A stretch of DNA of 64,000 nt, taken from Microbacterium sediminis. Lineage in GTDB: Bacteria > Actinomycetota > Actinomycetes > Actinomycetales > Microbacteriaceae. The stretch covers positions 1,612,001-1,676,000 of the forward strand of contig NZ_CP038256.1 of assembly GCF_004564075.1 (NCBI RefSeq), read 5' to 3'. The notes under the pieces are model-generated. The model worked only from the letters and a program-made list of their open reading frames with translations, was not told the DNA's origin and did not search any database. Positions 17,026 to 27,674 of the stretch are shown piece after piece. Made by a program: the position numbers and the translations under genes. Numbering within the stretch: the stretch's first letter is position 1; each line of letters opens with the position of its first letter.

Positions 17026-18579
17026 TCAGCCCTTGCCGAAGAGCCGCTGGATCTCGGCGAGATCGGCCTCGGTCGGCTGCGCGGCGCCACCGCCCAGGCC
17101 GAAGCCCGAGCCGCTGGGCGCCTGCGCCGGGAGGCCGGCGTTCTCGGCGGCGCGCTTGGCCGGGTTGCCCGAGCGCGAGCCGCCCTTCTTCTTGGCCTGC
17201 TTGCCGCGCTTCGACGACGCGCCCGGACGCCCCATGCCGGGCATCGCACCCATGCCGGGGATGTTCGGGGTGCCGCCGCGGGCGACGGTCTTCATCATCT
17301 TGGCCGCCTGCTCGAAGCGGTTCACGAGCTGGTTGACGTCGGTCACGGTCATGCCCGAGCCGCGGGCGATGCGGGCGCGGCGCGAGCCGTTGAGGATCTT
17401 CGTGTTCTGGCGCTCCGCCGGGGTCATCGAGCGGATGATCGCCTCGGTGCGATCGATCTCGCGCTCGTCGAAATCGTCGAGCTGCTGCTTCATCTGGCCC
17501 ATGCCCGGCAGCATGCCGAGCATCTTCTTCATCGAGCCCATCTTCTTGAGCTGCTGCATCTGCTCGAGGAAGTCGTCGAGGGTGAACTGCTCCTTGGCGA
17601 GCTTCTCGGCGACCTTCTTGGCCTCCTCCTCATCGAAGGCCTGCTGCGCCTGTTCGATGAGCGTGAGGATGTCGCCGAGGTCGAGAATGCGGCTCGCCAT
17701 GCGGTCGGGGTGGAACGCCTCGACGTCGTCGAGACCCTCGCCCGTCGACGCGAAGATGATGGGGCGGCCCGTGACCGAGGCCACCGAGAGCGCGGCACCG
17801 CCGCGGGTGTCGCCGTCGAGCTTCGAGAGCACCACGCCCGTGAAGCCGACGCCCTCCTGGAACGCGCGGGCGGTGTTGACGGCGTCCTGACCGGTCATCG
17901 CGTCGATGACGAACAGGACCTCGTCGGGATCGGTCGCCCTGCGGATGTCGGACGCCTGCGTCATCAGCTCGGCGTCGACGCCGAGCCGGCCGGCGGTGTC
18001 GATGATGACGATGTCGTGCAGCTTCTGGCGCGCGTACTCCACGCCCGCCTTCGAGACCTTGACCGGGTCGCCGACGCCGTTGCCCGGCTCGGGGGCGAAG
18101 ATCGCCGCGCCCGCGCGCTCGGCGACGACCTGGAGCTGGTTGACCGCGTTGGGGCGCTGCAGGTCGGCGGCGACGAGGAGCGGCGTGTGGCCGTCCTTCT
18201 CGAGCATCTTCGCGAGCTTGCCGGCGAAGGTCGTCTTACCCGAGCCCTGCAGGCCCGCGAGCATGATCACCGTCGGCGGCGTCTTGGCGAACTGCAGGCG
18301 GCGCTGCTCGCCGCCGAGGATCGAGACGAGCTCCTCGTTGACGATCTGCACGACCTGCTGGGCCGGGTTGAGGGCCTTGTTCACCTCGTCGCCCAGCGCC
18401 CGCTCGCGCACCTTCGAGGCGAAGTCCTTCACGACCTCGAGCGCGACGTCGGCGTCGAGCAGGGCGCGCCGGATCTCGCGGACGGTGCCGTCGACGTCGG
18501 CCGCCGACAGCTTGCCCTTGGTGCGGAGATTGCGGAACGTCTCGGTCAGACGCGAGGAGAGATCGCCGAAAGCAGCCAT
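17026..18579 (-). CDS. ffh: Signal recognition particle protein Ffh
   Basis: 517 residues, the GTPase that binds 4.5S RNA and signal peptides and delivers ribosomes to FtsY. N-domain residues 1-90 (LRTKGKLSAADVDGTVREIR). G-domain motifs GLQGSGKTTFAGKLAKML (P-loop, about 108-125), DTAGRLGVD, SKLDGDTRGGAAL and GEGLDDVEAF. The methionine-rich M-domain has MKKMLGMLPGMGQMKQQL and the RNA-binding RRARIARGSGMTVTDVNQLV. The C-terminus is a Gly/Ser/Ala-rich tail (GKQAKKKGGSRSGNPAKRAA). In most relatives it lies directly upstream of rpsP. Confidence 0.98.
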   Translation of the reverse strand: MAAFGDLSSRLTETFRNLRTKGKLSAADVDGTVREIRRALLDADVALEVVKDFASKVRERALGDEVNKALNPAQQVVQIVNEELVSILGGEQRRLQFAKTPPTVIMLAGLQGSGKTTFAGKLAKMLEKDGHTPLLVAADLQRPNAVNQLQVVAERAGAAIFAPEPGNGVGDPVKVSKAGVEYARQKLHDIVIIDTAGRLGVDAELMTQASDIRRATDPDEVLFVIDAMTGQDAVNTARAFQEGVGFTGVVLSKLDGDTRGGAALSVASVTGRPIIFASTGEGLDDVEAFHPDRMASRILDLGDILTLIEQAQQAFDEEEAKKVAEKLAKEQFTLDDFLEQMQQLKKMGSMKKMLGMLPGMGQMKQQLDDFDEREIDRTEAIIRSMTPAERQNTKILNGSRRARIARGSGMTVTDVNQLVNRFEQAAKMMKTVARGGTPNIPGMGAMPGMGRPGASSKRGKQAKKKGGSRSGNPAKRAAENAGLPAQAPSGSGFGLGGGAAQPTEADLAEIQRLFGKG

Positions 18580-18655
18580 GATCCGTCAAGTTTACGCGAG
18601 CGGCCCGGCTCCCCGGTGGCATCGATCGCGCGCTCCCCCACACGACGCGCCTTCG

Positions 18656-18686
18656 CGCACACGGATCCGCGCGGAGCGTGTGTGCG
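18656..18686 (-). terminator. Hairpin downstream of the tetR gene
   Basis: CGCACAC (18656-18662) pairs with GTGTGCG (18680-18686) around a 17-base GC-rich loop that can itself fold. It lies 16 bases past the tetR stop and ahead of ffh. A weak candidate terminator. Confidence 0.3.
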
Positions 18687-18702
18687 AGGGCGGATCTGTG
18701 CG

Positions 18703-19263
18703 TCAGCGCGCGCGCAGACCCGCGGAGTCGAGCGCCTCCGCCACGAGAGCGGCGAGCGGGCGGCGGCCGGCGCCCTGCAGCGCCCACGCCCGGATCGCGG
18801 CGATGATCGCCGCCCCGTGCCCGGCGCCGAGGACCTCCGCGGCGAGGGCGGACTCCCCCGCCCGGCGCAGCGCCGGCGCGACGAGGGAGCCGATCCGCAC
18901 GATCCTCATCGCCGCCTCGCGCTCGAGATCCTCCTCCAGCCCCATCGCCGCGGCCTGGGCGAAGGCGAGCGCGAGGGCGTCGGGCGCGAAGCCGTCGGCC
19001 AGCGCCGCCACCGCGTCGGCCGGCGCCGCTCCGGCGGCGAGCGCGTCCGCCAGCGCGTCGATCCGCTCGTCCAGCCCGCCCCACAGCAGCGACGACTTCG
19101 TGGGGGCGTAGTTGAAGAAGCTGGACCGGGCGATGCCCGCGCGGCGCGCGATGTCGGCCACCGACGTGCGCTCGAACCCCTGCTCGAGGAAGAGCTCGCA
19201 GGCGGCCTCGGCGAGCATGTCGCGCGAGATCGCCTTCGGGCGGCCGGGCTTGGGCGTCGTCAC
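18703..19263 (-). CDS. TetR/AcrR-family transcriptional regulator
   Basis: 186 residues. The N-terminal DNA-binding domain reads [20 protein letters not shown] and [20 protein letters not shown], the standard TetR helix-turn-helix ending in the FFNY(A/F)PTK motif (about residues 16-55). The C-terminal ligand domain is Ala-rich ([20 protein letters not shown]) with no recognisable ligand class. It starts at GTG 19263 with TACACT six bases before it, so the message is probably leaderless. A 22-base near-palindrome just upstream recurs at the start of the peptide-transporter operon at 21 kb. I therefore infer that it represses itself and that transporter; lipB-lipA could be affected as well. Confidence 0.9.
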   Translation of the reverse strand: MTTPKPGRPKAISRDMLAEAACELFLEQGFERTSVADIARRAGIARSSFFNYAPTKSSLLWGGLDERIDALADALAAGAAPADAVAALADGFAPDALALAFAQAAAMGLEEDLEREAAMRIVRIGSLVAPALRRAGESALAAEVLGAGHGAAIIAAIRAWALQGAGRRPLAALVAEALDSAGLRAR

Positions 19264-19269
19264 CGCTTC

Positions 19270-19275
19270 AGTGTA
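19270..19275 (-). promoter_or_regulatory. -10 hexamer TACACT of tetR, leaderless spacing
   Basis: TACACT on the minus strand ends six bases before the GTG at 19263. The putative operator at 19287-19308 would cover the matching -35 region. Confidence 0.6.
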
Positions 19276-19286
19276 GGGTCGGCTTG

Positions 19287-19308
19287 TTTTTGGACCGCGT
19301 CCGGAAAT
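19287..19308. promoter_or_regulatory. Putative TetR operator, copy 1 (tetR/lipB gap)
   Basis: The centre is GGACCGCGTCC (4-base arms around 3 bases), flanked by T-rich and A-rich ends, giving an imperfect palindrome. 18 of 22 positions match the element at 21038-21059 in the same orientation. It sits between divergent tetR and lipB, 16 bases before the lipB start. Confidence 0.6.
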
Positions 19309-19323
19309 ATCGAGGGAGCGCAG

Positions 19324-19968
19324 ATGTTCGATGTGATGGAGCCTGGCTACGCGCCGCATCCGGTCCCGTACCTGGAGGGCTGGGAGCTGCAGCGCGAGAT
19401 CCATCGGCAGGTCGCGTCCGGCGAACGACCCGAGACGCTGATCCTCCTCGAGCACGAGGCCGTGTACACGGCCGGCTCGCGCACGGAGGATCACGAGCGG
19501 CCCGCGGCGAGCGCCACGCCGGTGATCGACGTCGACCGCGGCGGGAAGATCACCTGGCACGGACCGGGCCAGCTCGTGGGCTACCCGATCCTGCGCGTCG
19601 AGGAGCGCGGCGGCATCGTCGCGATCGTGCGGCGCCTGGAGCGCCTGCTCATCGACGTCCTCGCCGAGCGGGGCGTCGCGGGCCGACAGATCGAGGGCCG
19701 CAGCGGGGTCTGGGTCGATCAGGCCGACGCCCCGCCCGCGAAGATCGCCGCGATCGGCATGCGTGTGGCCCACGACGTCTCGATGCACGGGTTCGCGCTC
19801 AACTGCACGCACTCCCTCGCGCCGTACGACGCGATCATCCCCTGCGGCATCCGCGACGCCGGCGTGACCACCGTCGCGCGCGAGACCGGCCGCGCCCTGA
19901 GCCCGCGCGAGGCGGCCGCATGCGTCGCCCGCGCCTTCGCCGACGCCTTCGAGAGGATCCCCGCGTGA
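19324..19968 (+). CDS. lipB: Octanoyltransferase LipB
   Basis: 214 residues. It moves octanoyl groups from acyl carrier protein onto lipoyl domains. The active-site region is clear: [19 protein letters not shown], then [10 protein letters not shown], the catalytic Lys in [18 protein letters not shown] and the catalytic Cys in [14 protein letters not shown]. The ATG at 19324 follows GAGGGAGCG. Its stop overlaps the lipA start (GTGA), so both steps of lipoate assembly are coupled. Confidence 0.96.
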   Translation: MFDVMEPGYAPHPVPYLEGWELQREIHRQVASGERPETLILLEHEAVYTAGSRTEDHERPAASATPVIDVDRGGKITWHGPGQLVGYPILRVEERGGIVAIVRRLERLLIDVLAERGVAGRQIEGRSGVWVDQADAPPAKIAAIGMRVAHDVSMHGFALNCTHSLAPYDAIIPCGIRDAGVTTVARETGRALSPREAAACVARAFADAFERIPA

Positions 19969-20975
19969 GCGCCCCGACATCCCACCCCCAGACGGCGCCG
20001 AACGGCCGCAAGCTGCTGCGCCTCGAGGTGCGCAACGCCGCCACCCCGATCGAGCGCAAGCCGGAGTGGATCAAGACGCGCGCGAAGACCGGCCCGGAGT
20101 ACCGCGAGCTTCACGCCCTCGTGAAGGATCAGGACCTCCACACGGTGTGCCAGGAGGCCGGCTGCCCCAACATCTACGAGTGCTGGGAGGACCGCGAGGC
20201 GACGTTCCTGATCGGCGGGTCGCAGTGCACGCGGCGGTGCGACTTCTGCCAGATCGACACGGGCAAGCCCGCCGCCTACGACACCGACGAGCCGCGCCGC
20301 GTGGCCGAGTCGGTGCGGGCGATGGGGCTGCGCTACGCGACCGTCACGAGCGTCGCCCGCGACGACCTGGACGACGAGGGCGCCTGGCTCAACGCCGAGA
20401 CCGTCCGCCAGATCCACGCGCTCAACCCGAACACCGGGGTGGAGCTGCTGGCCAACGACATGTCGGGCAGGCCGGAGCACCTCGGCCAGGTGTTCGACGC
20501 CCGTCCCGAGGTGTTCGCGCACAACCTCGAGACCGTGCCGCGCGTGTTCAAGCGCATCCGCCCCGCCTTCACCTACGAGCGGTCGCTGGGCGTGCTCACC
20601 CAGGCACACGAGGCCGGCCTCATCACCAAGTCGAACCTCATCCTCGGCATGGGCGAGGAGCCGGAGGAGGTGGTGCAGGCACTGCAGGACCTGCACGACG
20701 CCGGCTGCGACATCATCACGCTCACGCAGTACCTCCGGCCCACGCCGCGGCATCTGCCCGTGGCGCGCTGGGTGAAGCCCGACGAGTTCGTCGAGCTCAA
20801 GGAGACGGCGGAGCGGATCGGGTTCCTCGGGGTGCTGGCGGGGCCGCTCGTGCGCTCGTCGTATCGCGCGGGACGGCTCTGGGCTCGGTCGATGCGGGGG
20901 AAGGGCCGGCCGATCCCAGAGCATCTGCGTCACCTCGTCGAGGAGTCGTCGGAGGAGTTCGCCCAGGCGGTCTGA
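19965..20975 (+). CDS. lipA: Lipoyl synthase LipA
   Basis: 336 residues, a radical-SAM enzyme inserting two sulfurs into octanoyl-protein. Both cluster motifs are present. The auxiliary CX4CX5C cluster uses Cys62, 67 and 73 ([19 protein letters not shown]); the radical-SAM CX3CX2C uses Cys88, 92 and 95 ([15 protein letters not shown]). Further marks are [35 protein letters not shown] and [11 protein letters not shown], with the C-terminal RSSYRAG serine loop. It starts with GTG overlapping the lipB stop. Confidence 0.97.
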   Translation: MSAPTSHPQTAPNGRKLLRLEVRNAATPIERKPEWIKTRAKTGPEYRELHALVKDQDLHTVCQEAGCPNIYECWEDREATFLIGGSQCTRRCDFCQIDTGKPAAYDTDEPRRVAESVRAMGLRYATVTSVARDDLDDEGAWLNAETVRQIHALNPNTGVELLANDMSGRPEHLGQVFDARPEVFAHNLETVPRVFKRIRPAFTYERSLGVLTQAHEAGLITKSNLILGMGEEPEEVVQALQDLHDAGCDIITLTQYLRPTPRHLPVARWVKPDEFVELKETAERIGFLGVLAGPLVRSSYRAGRLWARSMRGKGRPIPEHLRHLVEESSEEFAQAV

Positions 20976-21015
20976 GCGGGAGGCGCCGCACGGATCCCGC
21001 CCCCTCGAACGCGGG

Positions 21016-21021
21016 TAAGCT
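21016..21021 (+). promoter_or_regulatory. -10 hexamer TAAGCT of the peptide-transporter operon
   Basis: TAAGCT ends eight bases before the GTG at 21030. No Shine-Dalgarno sequence is seen, so the first gene is probably translated from a leaderless message whose first bases hold the operator copy at 21038. Confidence 0.5.
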
Positions 21022-21029
21022 GATCCCTC

Positions 21030-22706
21030 GTGGCTCGTTATTGGACAGCGTCTGAAAATCCCTCCGCCCGCAAGCGCTCCCTGCGCCGTCTGCTGCCCGC
21101 GCTCGCGGCCGGTGCGGCCGCCCTCCTGCTCGCCGGATGCGCGGCCGACGCGTTCGACGCACCCTCGACGGCCGAGCCGATCGAGGGCGGCACGCTCGTC
21201 TACGCCACCGGCGACGCCGAGCCCACGTGCCTCGACCCGCACGTCGGCGGCAACTACCCCCAGGCGCTCATCTCCACCCAGTACCTCGAGCCGCTCGTGG
21301 GCCGCAGCCCCGACGGCGAGATCCTGCCGTGGCTGGCCACCGAGTGGCAGGCGTCCGAGGACGGCCTCACGTGGGACCTCACGCTGCGCGACGACGTGAC
21401 GTTCACCGACGGCACGCCGTTCGACGCCGAGGCCGTGAAGGCGAACATCGAGCACCTGCAGGACCCGAACACGGGCTCGTCCACCGGCTGGCTGGCCGTG
21501 CAGCAGATCGACAGCGTCGAGGTCGTCGACGCGACGCACGTGCGCTTCCACCTGAGCACGCCGAAGTCCGCGCTCATGGAGGTGCTGAGCCAGCAGTGGG
21601 CGGCCATGCAGTCGCCGGCCGGCATGGAGCGCGGCAAGGACGAGAACTGCCTCGCGCCGGTGGGCACCGGCCCGTTCATCGTGGAGAGCTGGACCCCGCA
21701 GGATCGCGTGGTGCTGATCCGCAACGACGACTACGTGCCGACGAACCCGCAGGGGCACGACGGCCCCGCGTACGTGGAGCGCATCGAGTGGCGCTTCATC
21801 CCCGATGCCGCCACCCGCCAGGCGGCGCTCGCCTCCGGGGAGGTCCACGTGATCGACAACCCGCTGCCGGCCGACATCGCGGCCTGGGAGGCGCAGGACA
21901 AGCAGCACATCGACGCCCCACGCCCAGCCGCGTCCAACCGCATCGAGCTCAACTCCGCCCAGACCCCGTTCGACGACGTGCGCGTGCGCGAGGCGTTCAT
22001 CCGCGCGGCCGACCCCAACCCCGGGATCGCGTCGCTGTTCCACGGCACGGCCGAGCGCTCGTACTCGGTGCTCTCGAGCGTGGAGCCCATGCGCCTCTCG
22101 GACGAGAGCGTGTTCGCGACCGACGCGGAGCGCGCCGCGGAGCTGCTCGACGAGGCCGGCTGGACCGACACCGACGGCGACGGCGTGCGCGAGAAGGACG
22201 GCGCGACCCTCACCGTGCGCTTCCCCGTGTCGACCAACCAGTCCACCGCCGCCGAGCAGTCGCTGTTCGAGCAGATCCAGGCCAACACCGGCGCCGTCGG
22301 CTTCGACGTGCAGCTGGAGCCGATGGATCTGTCCAGCTGGTACGGCGCCCTGGCGGCGCACGAGTACGAGGCCGTGTCGGCGCCGTACACGACCGTCGGC
22401 CCCGACGTGCTGCGGATCCTCTACCACTCGGACGGGACCATCCCCGCGCCCTCCGGCTACTTCGCCAACAACGCGCAGCTGAAGGACCCCGCGCTCGACG
22501 CCCTCCTGGAGTCCGCCCTCGCCACGACCGACGAGGCGGAGCGGGCCGACATCTACACGCAGGCGCAGCGGATCATCCTCGACAGCTACACGGTGCTGCC
22601 GCTGTACGACCAGCAGAACCACTTCCTCACGCAGGGCGTCGAGGGCGTCGAGCCGCTGACGACGATCTCGACCCCGCTGCTGCTGAACGCCCGGCTGCTC
22701 GGCTGA
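21030..22706 (+). CDS. Peptide/nickel-type ABC transporter substrate-binding lipoprotein
   Basis: 558 residues, family-5 (DppA/OppA) binding protein. Signal peptide with lipobox LLAGC and anchor Cys37. Family marks: EPTCLDPHVGGNYPQALIST, QYLEPLVGRSPDGEILPWLA, GLTWDLTLRDDVTFTDGTPF and late LLEYPLYD-like VLPLYDQQNHFL. The start GTG at 21030 gives a rather long polar leader (VARYWTASENPSARKRSLRR) before the hydrophobic part, partly encoded by the putative operator. No other start codon precedes the signal peptide core. It feeds the four-gene transporter that follows; the substrate is unknown. Confidence 0.9.
   Translation: MARYWTASENPSARKRSLRRLLPALAAGAAALLLAGCAADAFDAPSTAEPIEGGTLVYATGDAEPTCLDPHVGGNYPQALISTQYLEPLVGRSPDGEILPWLATEWQASEDGLTWDLTLRDDVTFTDGTPFDAEAVKANIEHLQDPNTGSSTGWLAVQQIDSVEVVDATHVRFHLSTPKSALMEVLSQQWAAMQSPAGMERGKDENCLAPVGTGPFIVESWTPQDRVVLIRNDDYVPTNPQGHDGPAYVERIEWRFIPDAATRQAALASGEVHVIDNPLPADIAAWEAQDKQHIDAPRPAASNRIELNSAQTPFDDVRVREAFIRAADPNPGIASLFHGTAERSYSVLSSVEPMRLSDESVFATDAERAAELLDEAGWTDTDGDGVREKDGATLTVRFPVSTNQSTAAEQSLFEQIQANTGAVGFDVQLEPMDLSSWYGALAAHEYEAVSAPYTTVGPDVLRILYHSDGTIPAPSGYFANNAQLKDPALDALLESALATTDEAERADIYTQAQRIILDSYTVLPLYDQQNHFLTQGVEGVEPLTTISTPLLLNARLLG
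21038..21059. promoter_or_regulatory. Putative TetR operator, copy 2 (inside the 5' end of the transporter operon)
   Basis: The core TTGGACAGCGTCTGAAAAT matches the tetR/lipB element at 18 of 22 positions over the full 22 bases. It lies eight bases inside the first gene, just after the predicted transcription start, where a bound repressor would block initiation or early elongation. Confidence 0.55.
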
Positions 22707-22717
22707 TCGGGGCCGAC

Positions 22718-23743
22718 GTGGGCGGGACCGAGGCGCCGCGCGCGATCCCGGCGTGGCGCACGGCGCTGCGCTGGGTCGCCGCGCGCGTCGGCGGCGCGCT
22801 GCTGGTGGTGTGGCTCGTGGCGACGATCGTCTTCTTCGCGCTGCGCTCCTCGGGCGACCCACTGGAGGCGATCCTGGGCGGCCCCGGCTCGCAGGCGGGC
22901 CCGGAGGCCGTCGAGGCGGCCCGGCGCGAGTACGGTCTCGATCAGCCGCTGATCGTGCAGTACCTCCTGCAGCTGTGGCGGGTCGGCACCCTCCAGCTCG
23001 GCGACTCGTACGCGCGCCGCCAGCCGGTGGCCGACCTCATCGCCGATCAGCTCCCCGGCACCCTGCTGCTCGCGGTGCTGGCGCTGGCCCTCGCGTGGGC
23101 GCTGGCGGTGGCGGGCGCCGTGGTCTCCACCTCGGCCCGCGGCCGGGTCGGGGCGGTCGTGAACGCGGTGCTGCGCGGCGTGGAGGTGATCGCGACCGTG
23201 ATGCCGGGCTTCTGGCTCGGCGCGGTGCTGATCCTCGTGTTCGCCTCGACGCTCGGCCTGCTGCCCGCGACGAGCCAGGGATCGCACCCCGCGGGGCTCG
23301 TGCTGCCGGTCGTCACCCTCGCGGTGCCGATCGCGGGCTTCCTCGCGCAGGTCTCGCGCGACGCCCTGCTCGAGGCCGACGCCGCGCCGTTCGCCGTGAC
23401 CGCCCGCGCGCGCGGCGCGAGCGAGCCGGCCGTGCTGCTGCGCCACACCCTGCGCCACGCCGCGCTGCCGGCCCTGGCTCTGTCGGGATGGGCGTTCGGC
23501 AACCTCCTCTCGGGCGCCGTCGTCGTGGAGGTGCTCTTCGCGCGCCCGGGGCTCGGCCGGCTGCTGCAGGACGCCGCGCTGGCCCGCGACGTGCCGCTCG
23601 TGATCGGCGCGGTCACGAGCGTCGCGCTCATGTACGTCGCCGTGGTGGTGCTCACCGACATCGTCGAGCTGTTCGTCGATCCGCGCCTGCGGGGGCCGCG
23701 CCCCGCCGTGCTGCGCGCCCCGGATGTGGCGGTGGGATCGTGA
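22718..23743 (+). CDS. Peptide-type ABC transporter permease, DppB-like
   Basis: 341 residues with six membrane helices, first at about 20-42 (VGGALLVVWLVATIVFFALR). DppB/OppB features: LGGPGSQAGPEAVEAARREY, GLDQPLIVQYLLQLWRVG, LGDSYARRQPV, the EAA-loop region FAVTARARGASEPAVLLRHT, and GAVVVEVLFARPGLGRLLQD. It starts with GTG 11 bases after the binding-protein gene and ends overlapping dppC (GTGA). Confidence 0.93.
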   Translation: MGGTEAPRAIPAWRTALRWVAARVGGALLVVWLVATIVFFALRSSGDPLEAILGGPGSQAGPEAVEAARREYGLDQPLIVQYLLQLWRVGTLQLGDSYARRQPVADLIADQLPGTLLLAVLALALAWALAVAGAVVSTSARGRVGAVVNAVLRGVEVIATVMPGFWLGAVLILVFASTLGLLPATSQGSHPAGLVLPVVTLAVPIAGFLAQVSRDALLEADAAPFAVTARARGASEPAVLLRHTLRHAALPALALSGWAFGNLLSGAVVVEVLFARPGLGRLLQDAALARDVPLVIGAVTSVALMYVAVVVLTDIVELFVDPRLRGPRPAVLRAPDVAVGS

Positions 23744-24536
23744 TCCGCCGGCTGGGCGCCTCGGGCCTGGTCGCGCTGCTCGCCCTCGCCCTCATCCTCG
23801 TCGCGATCCTGTGGCCGGGCCTGATCGCGCCGTCGGATCCGCTCGCGATCGCCCCGGCCGAGGGGTTCCAGCCGCCCGGCCCCGCCCATCCGTTCGGCAC
23901 CGACGAGTCCGGGCGCGACATCCTCACCCGCATCGTGCACGGCGCGGCCGCGTCGGCGGGGATCGGGCTGGCCGCCACCGCGCTCGGCATCGGGCTCGGG
24001 CTCGTCATCGGCTTCGCGGCCGGGCTGGGCCCGGCGTGGCTGGACGCGGCGCTCGGGCGCGTGATCGAGGTGCTGTTCGCCCTGCCGACGCTCGTCATGG
24101 CGCTGCTGCTCGTCGCCGTCCTCGGCGCCGGCACGCAGAGCTCGATCCTTGCCATCGGGCTGGCCACGGCACCCGGTTACGCGCGCATCCTGCGATCGCG
24201 GGTGCGCGGCGTCGCCCGCAGCGACTACGTCGGCTACGCCCGGCTCGAGGGCGACGGGCCGTTCACCCTCTTCCGCCGCCACATCGCGCCGAACACCCTG
24301 TGGCCGCTCGTGTCGACGGCCACCCTGGGCATCGGCCAGGCGATCGTGTGGGTCTCGGCGCTGAGCTTCCTCGGGCTCGGCTCTCCCCCGCCCTCGCCCG
24401 AGTGGGGGGCGATGCTCAACGCGGGCCGCGTGTACATCTCGACGGGATGGTGGATGACGGTGTTCCCCGGCCTCGCGATCGTCGTCACGGCGACCGTGCT
24501 CACGGTGCTCGGCCGGCGCCTGGCGGGAGCGGGGCG

Positions 24537-24540
<4 letters not shown>
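23740..24540 (+). CDS. Peptide-type ABC transporter permease, DppC-like
   Basis: 266 residues. DppC/OppC marks: PAHPFGTDESGRDILTRIVH near the N-terminus, LPTLVMALLLVAVLGAGTQS, the EAA loop SDYVGYARLEGDGPFTLFRR and C-terminal VSALSFLGLGSPPPSPEWGA. It is somewhat shorter than usual at the N-terminus, the first helix starting at residue 7. It overlaps dppB by GTGA and the ATPase gene by ATGA. Confidence 0.93.
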
Positions 24541-26051
<1,511 letters not shown>

Positions 26052-27110
26052 CGCTCATCCACCGGCCGCGCGCCCGAGACGAGCCCTGGCAGCCCGCCCC
26101 GCCGCCGCGCCGCCAGGAGCACGACGATGCTGACGAGCGCGAAGAGCGCATCCCACCCGGGCGCCACGAGGCCCAGCGCCTGCCAGCCGCCGATCCCGCC
26201 CGCGTAGCGCAGCAGGCTGCGCAGCACCCCGGGCGCGCCCCCGGTCCAGCGCACCATCACGGCGAAGTCGCCCACGGTGCGTCCGGCGATCAGGGTCACG
26301 ACGCCGAACAGCACGAGCGGCACGGCGCTCGCCCACGCGCCCGCCACGCCGCGCGGCAGGTCGGCCGGGGCGATGTCGAGCACGTAGAGCTGCCAGCCGT
26401 TGATCGCGACCCCGACGACGAACCCGACCATCATCATCGCCAGCGCGTCGCACACCATCGCGACCAGGCGCCGCGCGATCGTCACGGGGCGGGGCTGGGC
26501 GGTGCGGGCCGTCGTGCGCCGCGCCGCCCACGGCTTCAGCGCGAGCGAGAGCAGGGATCCGACCAGCGCGCCGGCCGTGTTCGCGAGGAGGTCGTCGACG
26601 TCGAAGAGGCGGAACGCGCACGGGTAGATCCCCCATACGCCGGTCAGCTGCGTCGTCTCGATCAGCAGCGAGATGCCCAGGCCCGCGAGCGTCGACACCA
26701 CGATGCCGCGCCGCCACCCCAGCCGCAGGAAGATGCCCAGCGGCACGAACAGCACCACGTTGAGGGCCACCTGCATGAAGGCCGGATTGTGGCGCAGCTC
26801 ACCCAGCGAGCCGTGCGGGAACGAGCGGATGTCGGCGACGAACTGCAGCGGGTGCAGCTGTGCGCCCACGCAGGCGATGTCGCCGGGCTCGGGCAGCGGC
26901 AGCAGCGTGTAGGTCCACAGCGCCAGGCCGTACACGAGGAACGACGACCACAGCGAGACCTGCCCGAGCGTCAGCCGGCCCTGGCGGCGGTACTGCACCG
27001 CGACGAACGGCACGAACAGCACGACGCCGACGACGAGCCCGAGCAGGATCGCGATGACGGCGGGGAGCGTCTGGGCGCTCATCGCACCCCCGTGCGTGCC
27101 GCGATCACCG

Positions 27111-27611
27111 TCAGTCGGCGCTCGTGACCGACAGGATCGCCCCGTCGCTGGCGAGGTTCACGAGGAGCACGTCGTCGGCCGCGTCGGGGTCGAGCGCGTA
27201 CTCGAACACCGCGAAGGGATCGGATCCGCCGTGCTCGTCGGCGAGGATCGTCACGCTCGTGAGGTTCATCGAACGGATGATGTCGACCGCCGCGTCGCCC
27301 GAGATGTCGACGAGGAAGTCCTCGAGCTCGTCGCCCAGCTGCTCCTGCTGCATGAGGATGTACTCGGTCACCTCGCTCGCGCGGTTGTCGACCTCGGCGA
27401 GCATCGCCACGCGCGCCCGCCGGTCGAGCTCCTCGAGGCTCGAGACGATCGAGGCCGCGGCGTCGAGGGCGTCCTGCGAGACGTCGTCCTGGTCGGGGGC
27501 GGTCAGGTCGACGGTGACCGTCATGTCCCCGAGCTCGACGTTCTCCGACCAGAAGATCGAGCCGTCGGGGCCCGACTCCAGGAGTCCGAAGAAGTCGTGT
27601 TCGATCGCCAT
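27111..27611 (-). CDS. DUF2004-like acidic cytoplasmic protein
   Basis: 166 residues, strongly acidic and without membrane segments. It begins MAIEHDFFGLLESGPDGSIF, then WSENVELGDMTVTVDLTAPD, a helical DALDAAASIVSSLEELDRRA and a conserved-looking LVNLASDGAILSVTSAD end. It resembles the DUF2004 family, whose function is not established. It lies between ftsY and the VanZ-RDD gene on the same strand. The start at 27611 was preferred to an in-frame upstream one because the extra residues (MTPRRCWLYSG) look unrelated. Confidence 0.7.
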   Translation of the reverse strand: MAIEHDFFGLLESGPDGSIFWSENVELGDMTVTVDLTAPDQDDVSQDALDAAASIVSSLEELDRRARVAMLAEVDNRASEVTEYILMQQEQLGDELEDFLVDISGDAAVDIIRSMNLTSVTILADEHGGSDPFAVFEYALDPDAADDVLLVNLASDGAILSVTSAD

Positions 27612-27674
27612 GCCGCTATACAACCAGCATCGCCGCGGTGTCACCAGACTCCCGCGGATCCCGGGCGCGGCGGA

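Noticed and set aside
27611..27674. Upstream in-frame extension of the DUF2004-like gene to 27644
   Set aside because: The added residues do not resemble the family and the start at 27611 gives the expected N-terminus.
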